From Spirogloea muscicola (lineage: Eukaryota; Streptophyta; Zygnematophyceae; Spirogloeales; Spirogloeaceae): a stretch of DNA of 64,000 nucleotides. The notes under the pieces were generated by a model. It saw only the letters and a program-made list of their open reading frames with translations, was not told the origin of the DNA and did no database searches. Made by a program: the position numbers and the translations under genes. The stretch covers positions 386,351-450,350 of the forward strand of contig WELB01000039.1 of the NCBI GenBank assembly GCA_009602725.1. Reading direction: 5' to 3'. Positions within the stretch are counted from its first letter, which is position 1. Each line of letters opens with the position of its first letter. Positions 58,320 through 64,000 of the stretch are shown one piece after another.

Positions 58320-60530
58320 CCACGCCAGCCACTGACGTACTGCAGGAGCTGCTGCAAAGCAATGGCGGTTTCGGCGTCGTGGACGGCGCACTGGGCACCG
58401 AGCTTGAGGCCAGGGGCGCCGTCCTCGTCGACCCTCTCTGGAGCGCCAAGTGCCTGCTCAACGACGACCTCTGCGACCTCGTCCGGCAGGTGCTCTGGTC
58501 AGCTGCAACTTGGGAAGCTGGCAAACTACTGACAGTTGTGATTATCTTATCATCACTTGCATGGGCGTCCTTCAGCTCCAATGCAGAAGCTGATATACAG
58601 AGGCCCAGCTCGTCCCGCCCTTAGCAGCGCACCTGGACCATATTAAGAGAGGGGATTGTAATCTGTGCCTTTCAGGTCCATTTGGATTACCTACGCGCAG
58701 GCGCCGACATCATCATCTCAGCGTCATACCAGGTGAACGTCGCAATCAGCTGCTGGTGCAGCGATTGCAAATAATATATCTCGTTGGCTGCCAAACTCAC
58801 TGTGTGGAGTGTAGTAGAGAGAAGAGTTACGCTGTGAGCATGAAGGGAGGCCAAGCCGAGCCAATACACCATCATAGAAAGGCAGAGGAAGTGCAGAGAA
58901 CGGGCCCCACAAAATGAGATTATAGGCTGACAGGGCTTAGTATACAGGGCATTGGCACAGCTGGAGGAGGGGCTTTGTTGCCACGAGCAAGTGAGTGTGT
59001 AGAGATGACAGAAGGAAGAGACTGTAGAGACAGAAGTAGAAACGACACACGCTTGAAGATTGTTGTTGTCTTTCAGGCAACAATTCAAGGGTTTATGCAG
59101 CAGGGGTTCAGCCAGAGAGAGTCAGAAGAGCTACTGGTGAAGAGCGTCCAGCTAGCTATGGAGGCCAGGGACCTCTTCTGCAGCGAGCAGGCGAGCACGC
59201 CTCAACGGCATGGGTCTGCTCGGCCTAGGCCGCTTGTGGCTGCATCTGTGGGTAGTTATGGAGCGTACCTTGCTGATGGTTCAGAATACAGGTACCCCGG
59301 CAAATCATGCTGAGGATTACAGACTTTGAGTCTGCTAAAAAACTGTCAAGGACCATAGCCATTATGTTACAATGGCTGTTGATGGATTGTCATCTGAAAT
59401 TGCTCTCCTTTCTTGGACACTGCATGTCTAGTTTACCTTGTCTGCCTTCACAGAAGCTCGGGGAGCATACCTTGACCATACATAAAATAACATTCTCAGA
59501 AGAGCAAGCATCCATTATAACTGCAGTTATCTGCTTGGTGCAGTGGTGATTATGGGCCGGATGTGACTGTGGAGGTCCTCATGAACTTCCACAGGCGACG
59601 AATGGAGGTCCTCGCAGACTCTGGGGCTGATCTGCTTGCTATTGAGACAATCCCGTCCCTCCAAGAAGGTGAGGTGAGTCAATAGATGTTGAATGTGTCC
59701 TTGCACTTACCTCTTCATCACTAGCTGTGGTCACAAGGGTTAGGGAGCCAACACTGTGTCTTTTGTCAGAACTTAGTGACATACAAGGCCTAGGGTATGG
59801 ATTAGGCATTTGGTGTATCTTGCTCTTGACTACAGAGGTGAGCCTTTTCTGCAGGCCTTTGTGAGGTTGTTAGAGGAGGGAGAGAGCTGGAAGGTACCAG
59901 CGTGGCTCTCCTTCAACTCGCTGAATGGCAGCACTGTGGTGAGGGGTGATGCTTTTGAGGACTGCATTGCTCTCGGCGAGCGATGTAAGCAGGTGGTGGC
60001 AGTTGGCATCAACTGCACACCCCCTCAGTACGTCTCTGACCTGCTTCGTCTCAGCACCAAGGTTAGCCAGCTCATCTTCAACGAGCATTGTCTGCACGGT
60101 CTGAGAATTGCAGCTTCAGGGACACCTACAAGCTGGACAGTCGTCTTGTTTACCTGATGAATATGTACGTTTCGTGCATGTCAGCCGTAAGCCATTGGAC
60201 CAATTCCTGTGGTTATTGCTTGTGGTACAGGTCACAAGCAAACCTCTGGTTGTATATCCAAACAAAGGAGAGACATATAATGGAGAGACGAAACACTGGA
60301 CGGTAAAGCCTTCACCAACTTCCCACTCCGATGACATTTGACTGTATACGAAGTGCACCTGACATTTAAGCGCTAGATTATCCACTGTGCAGGCGCCCAC
60401 AGGCGAGTTGGACAATGGATTTGTATCATTCTTGCCAGAGTGGCGAGAGGCTGGTGCTTCACTCATCGGAGGCTGCTGCCAAACCACGCCAAACAGCATC
60501 AAGGCAATCGCTGCAGCCCTCAGAGCATGA
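58320..60530 (+). CDS. Homocysteine S-methyltransferase (HMT family)
   Basis: Zn-dependent transfer of a methyl group from S-methylmethionine or AdoMet to homocysteine, making methionine. Exons: about 58320-58490 (VLQELLQSNGGFGVVDGALG, TELEARGA), 58676-58731 (VHLDYLRAGADIIISASYQ), 59077-59291 (ATIQGFMQQGFSQRESEELL, RPLVAASVGSYGAYLADGSE), about 59547-59673 (GPDVTVEVLMNFHRRRMEVL, ADLLAIETIPSLQE), about 59853-60062 (AFVRLLEEGESWKVPAWLSF, VVAVGINCTPPQYV), 60232-60303 (VTSKPLVVYPNKGETY) and 60393-60530 (APTGELDNGFVSFLPEW, LIGGCCQTTPNSIKAIAAAL, end at TGA 60528-60530). Zinc ligands are present: Cys in GINC and both Cys of GGCC. DGALGTEL is the family start motif, so little is missing at the N-terminus; the true start codon was not found. 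Confidence 0.93.
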
Positions 60531-61440
60531 CTTTACTTACTTCAGATTGAGTGTAATCTGCTGGACAATTTTGTAACAAATGTACACTAGAGGTCATTGC
60601 AGAATGAGGCATGTTAGGATTATCACTCCAGCACAGGATTTGCATCCTGTATAACTGTGCAAGTCACCGCATGCTACTGGCAGGCTGTTGCCTTCTATGA
60701 ATCACATGACATTAGTGACTCCCCACCAGGCTGGACTTTAACAACTTGCAATCCGCCTGTATTGGGCATGCAGTTAACATCCATATAAGGTTCTAAAGGA
60801 TGTGGTAGTATGTGCATGGGCACTATGCATACAAGCTCCGAGGGAAATATGTGCAGTCAATTTAATGCTCACTCACTTGTCAAAATTTATACAACACGGT
60901 GCCCCTGCCAACTGCACCTTTGCAAGCAGCAAAGATTTTCAGACCATCAGCACTCGTAAGAGCAAATGGGTTGTACATCATAAGCGGGGGGGGGCTGGCC
61001 ACCTAGCCATGTCAAATGCTGCAGGTCTGCTACACTGATGGTAGGAAATGCGGCGGCTTTAGAACTATGAAGAGTACACAATCAGCTAATGTGCTGAATG
61101 TGTATGCGACGCTCAAAAATGACCAACCAATGACCAAAATGACCCGACAGTCCACTTAGGGTTGCCTGGGTCTGGAACTTGTTTGCATAAAGCTAATGTC
61201 TAGTGGGTACGTTTTAACTGGACCTGGCAGCAACTGAGCAATCTACACATCAGTGATACACCAGAAGATTGGTCTCTATGCTTGGTTGAAGACTCGGTTG
61301 TAGCACACTACGCTTTGTACTTGATGACCTCAAGAGTGACCGATATCACAAGGCGGAGAGGTCATCTGCAATGCAGTGGCGCTTGAACCATGGCTCGTTG
61401 ACAGAATGGCAAAAGTTGGAGGCTGCTGCTTCTTGAGGAT
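60531..61440. other. Convergent intergenic region, nothing recognised
   Basis: AT-richer spacer between the methyltransferase and the small membrane protein. No gene, repeat or RNA seen. Confidence 0.45.
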
Positions 61441-62280
61441 CTAACAGGGAATTGTGGAGGTGAACCAGATCATGATGTCCACCGGGGCTCGGATGAGAGC
61501 AATGGCCAGCTCAATGAGCAGCGTGACACAAACGCAGCAGGGGCATATGCAGCTGATGAACGTCCTAGAGGAAGCAGCAGCAGGTACGTTGTGTCAGTGT
61601 AGGCTTCATTGGCTGTCAGGTTATGACCAAGTCGCCAAGAGGAGTTGCGATACCATACATTGGGGAGTGCTGCTGGTGTTAAACTGCTGCTGGTGTTGAG
61701 GGCAGCGGTGCTCACCCCACCACCCAAATGACTATGCCGATGATGGACAGCAGCACGCCAACGAGCATGAATGGAAGGCCAATGAGGAAGCCCAGCGGCC
61801 TGGACACAGTTTGCACACTTGCAAGAATGAGCGAAAGGAGGAAAGCACGCGAGGAGGGATCACGGGGAGGGAGAGAGGAAGCACTTGAGGGCAGGATGGA
61901 GGAAGAACGGCAAGCAAGTGGGTTGGGTAGGGGGGGAAGGAGAGAAGGAGGTAGAGAGGGAGGCCGCAAGAGAGAGGGAAAGAGGGCTCGAGGGTGTGGA
62001 AGCCCAGTCGTTGCACAGGCGTCAGTGCCAGCCAAGCACAGCAGTGCAGCTGACAGCAGCCAATCTTGCCCAGACCATCATGAGAGGGAACCTTGCAAAA
62101 CTTAGACAAGTTGCTGTCTCTTAATCTGCTGCGTGTGTCTTCATGCACGCGCCTTAGTCGCGAGTTGTGTCGGGTCGACGCGCGCACGGGTCGCTAGGAC
62201 CGCTCAGACAATCAAGGAGATCCAGGGGACTTGAAGGAAGTCACGAGTTTCACCCACCGGCAGCCATCGTCGTCAGCCAT
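61441..62280 (-). CDS. Small conserved plant-type membrane protein, function unknown
   Basis: Two well-supported exons on the minus strand: about 61826-61716 (VQTVSRPLGFLIGLPFMLVG, VLLSIIGIVIWVVG) and 61564-61441 (TFISCICPCCVCVTLLIELA, IALIRAPVDIMIWFTSTIPC, TAG at 61441-61443), joined in phase as VVG-TFISCICPCC. It has one long hydrophobic hairpin, a CxCPCCxC patch at the membrane edge and an amphipathic tail. I recall short land-plant proteins with the same PLGFLIGLP and CICPCCLCVT pattern, none with a known role. A possible first exon, MADDDGCRWVKLVTSFKSPG, begins at about 62280, with an unassigned stretch between. Predicted size is about 90-110 residues. The Cys patch could be palmitoylated or bind metal; this is inference. 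Confidence 0.65.
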
Positions 62281-63180
62281 CTGCGCCGCCTTAATGCCGC
62301 AGGGCCTGCTGTTTCACTTCAAATTTGCGCTTCAAGTGGGAGGGCGAGCAAGCAGGCCCACGCGCCGGGCCCGCGACATCAGCGGCTGTCGCGTCGGCTC
62401 CTTGGCACGGCCCTCGTGGGCAGCCAGCCGCCTTGCCGTTAAGTTTGCGAGCGGCCCCACGGGGTGCGGCCGCGACGGCCGTGATGGGCGGCCGCGCCAC
62501 TGGGCGGCCCTACGACGCGGAGGAGGCGCAGGCCCAGAGAAGGCGATGGGGGCGGAAAGAGAGAGAGAGGCGGAGGAGGCGAGGCGGTGAGGGGGGGGCG
62601 GGGGCGGGCGCCTGTCACCGCGGGCGGCGGGGGGCTGCCATGTTCTCTCAGAGCTTCCCCGACTCCCCGACCTCCAGCCAGGTCTCTGTTCTATTCCTCT
62701 GGTGCTTCTCCGTGCCACTCCTCCCTGGGGTGCAGGGGGTCCCCCTCGCGGCCCCACACACGCAACGGCGCGCGGGGGTGTGGTGGTGCCGCCTCCCGAG
62801 ACGGCGGGGGACTGCGCCGTCCCGCCGTCTCGGCCTCCCTTTCACCCCAATGGCGACGCGCGCCCTCTAACGACTCGCTTTCCACGGCCCCCGCCCCCTT
62901 TTGGGGCCGTCTCGGCACCCCACTCATCTAACGACGCCCGTGGCCGTGAAGGCGCCTGCTCCACGGCGCCGCTTCTCGACATCCATGGCCGCGCAGCCCT
63001 CCGCCGCCGCCGCCGCGCCGCGCGCCCGAGCACCCGCGGAGGCCAAGGCAGGCGGCCCCCGCGCCGCGCTGCTGCCCTGCCGCCTCCCTGCCGCCGTCCC
63101 CTTCCCAATCTGTAGCTCCATATATCGTTCGATATGGCTGACGGCGAGCGGCGCTGCTGCGGGCGTGCCGCTGCCAGGCG
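62281..63180. other. GC-rich region, no firm gene
   Basis: Very GC-rich with open frames in all directions. MAAQPSAAAAAPRARAPAEA at about 62983 could be the start of the gene ending at 63687, but this is not supported by splice signals I trust. Confidence 0.35.
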
Positions 63181-63687
63181 CGGGAGCTGGAGGTGGCGTG
63201 CGCCGAGCTGCGCGCCCTGCCGGCGCACCGGGTGAGAGCCCCCTCGAAACCCTGACCCTGAACCCCTAAAACCCTGAACCCTCCCTTTGCCCGCCAGTCA
63301 GGCCCTCCGCCTTATCCACGGCCGTAGACGCCCGCCTGGGACCACGCCTCCGCGCTGTCGTGCTTCCTGATGTCGGCTGCGTGGCTGTCGTCGTCAAAAG
63401 CCCGCCGGGCCGCCGAGATGGCGCCGTCGCGGCCGCAGTGGATGAACCCAACTCGTGGTTGTCGCACCAGTGTAGACTGATGGATCTCGTTGTGTGCCGA
63501 GCTCCGGGCGCCCAGCTCAGCTCTCTGTGCCGGTGCTTCTCGAGCACCACGCAGCCGCCAGTCTCAGCGCGCCGAGCCGTTGGGCGTGCAGGAGGTCTAC
63601 CTGCAGAGCTCGGGCATCTTCTTCCTCTCAGACAAGCGCGCCTCCCTGAGCCGGCAGCAGAGTGAGGCCCACAGTCCTGGCCCATAG
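63181..63687 (+). CDS. Small coiled-coil, prefoldin-like protein (3' part)
   Basis: Two exons: about 63177-63231 (ARELEVACAELRALPAHR, with a GTGAGA donor) and 63594-63687 (EVYLQSSGIFFLSDKRASLS, RQQ, then SEAHSPGP and TAG). The pattern helix - LPxxRxVY - short strand with FFL - helix resembles small beta-type prefoldin-like subunits such as ASDURF, with which it may be orthologous. Length and 5' end unknown. The intron holds a telomere-like tract (63247-63284). Confidence is limited by the short match. Confidence 0.4.
63247..63284 (+). repeat. Interstitial telomere-like tract
   Basis: Degenerate units AACCCTGACCCTGAACCCCT and AAAACCCTGAACCCT, that is CCCTAAA with A-to-G variation, inside a predicted intron. 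Confidence 0.7.
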
Positions 63688-64000
63688 TTTGATGGGCTAG
63701 GAAGAAATGTTTCACGCCCTGCTCTGAGCACTCTGGAGCCTTGACCATTGACCCTCACTGTCGTCAATACCCATATATCTTACTTTCGACACTTGACAAG
63801 ACCCCTTAATTGTGAATGCCTGACAGCCTTAAAGTCTTCAAAACAAATCTCTCAAAGCCTTTGGCCCCAGAATGTAGGCTCGGTCTGTGAAGTCCGTACT
63901 TCCAACCTCAGGCCGTCTCGTTATCGTGCGATGCCGGTGCTGCATGCATAAGGTGCTGAGCACTTTGGCACTCCCGCACGCAGCCAATGGGACCTTCTGC
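63688..64000. other. Window end, nothing recognised
   Basis: Likely 3' UTR and intergenic sequence. No motif seen. Confidence 0.4.

Noticed and set aside
1-64000. CRISPR arrays, rRNA or tRNA genes
   Set aside because: No regularly spaced repeats; no cloverleaf or rRNA core that I could recognise by eye. A tRNA search program would be needed to exclude tRNAs.

Overview
The window is nuclear DNA from a photosynthetic green eukaryote, most likely a green alga. Evidence seen directly: genes broken by many short GT-AG introns; a nuclear rbcS gene with a plastid transit peptide; plant-type telomere-like tracts (TTTAGGG and variants); and plant-lineage families (a tandem DJ-1 of the DJ1D type, a PTD-like meiotic protein, an RSS3-like MYC_N protein, an NHX-type exchanger, a Rubisco-methyltransferase-like SET protein). 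Assignment to a class within the green lineage is not possible from this sequence alone.

Layout. 0-4.4 kb: ABCB-type half transporter (+). 5.6-8.2 kb: WDR83/MORG1 WD40 protein (-), divergent from a patatin-like lipase (+, 8.3-10.1 kb). 10.4-17.5 kb: telomerase reverse transcriptase, TERT (-), whose first codons are lost in an N gap next to retroelement debris. 19.0-19.4 kb: the small mitochondrial twin-Cys protein CMC4 (+). 19.9-22.2 kb: tandem-domain DJ-1/PfpI protein (-). 24.7-25.7 kb: rbcS (-). 28.8-30.3 kb: PTD-like ERCC1/XPF-family protein (-). 37.0-40.1 kb: RSS3-like MYC_N protein (-). 46.4-49.2 kb: ZC3H3-like CCCH zinc-finger protein (-). 50.5-53.1 kb: Na+/H+ exchanger (+), convergent with a SET-domain methyltransferase (-, 53.8-57.5 kb). 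58.3-60.5 kb: homocysteine S-methyltransferase (+), convergent with a small conserved membrane protein (-, 61.4-62.3 kb). 63.2-63.7 kb: end of a small prefoldin-like coiled-coil protein (+).

Between the genes, at 17.6-18.2, 22.3-23.4, 26.2-28.0, 30.4-34.0 and 40.6-45.3 kb, lie repeat islands. They are built from (i) 3' ends of a LINE-like retroelement whose ORF ends in a conserved SDLYVLTRGY-type tail followed by a hairpin over the stop codon, (ii) a dispersed 60-100 bp repeat with a GGGCTGG...CAGCCC hairpin core, (iii) one intact-ended 460 bp pogo/Tigger-like MITE that carries telomere-like repeats inside it, and (iv) palindromes and tandem duplications. The genes are housekeeping genes with no operon-like functional link; the interest lies in the TERT gene and in the repeat system.
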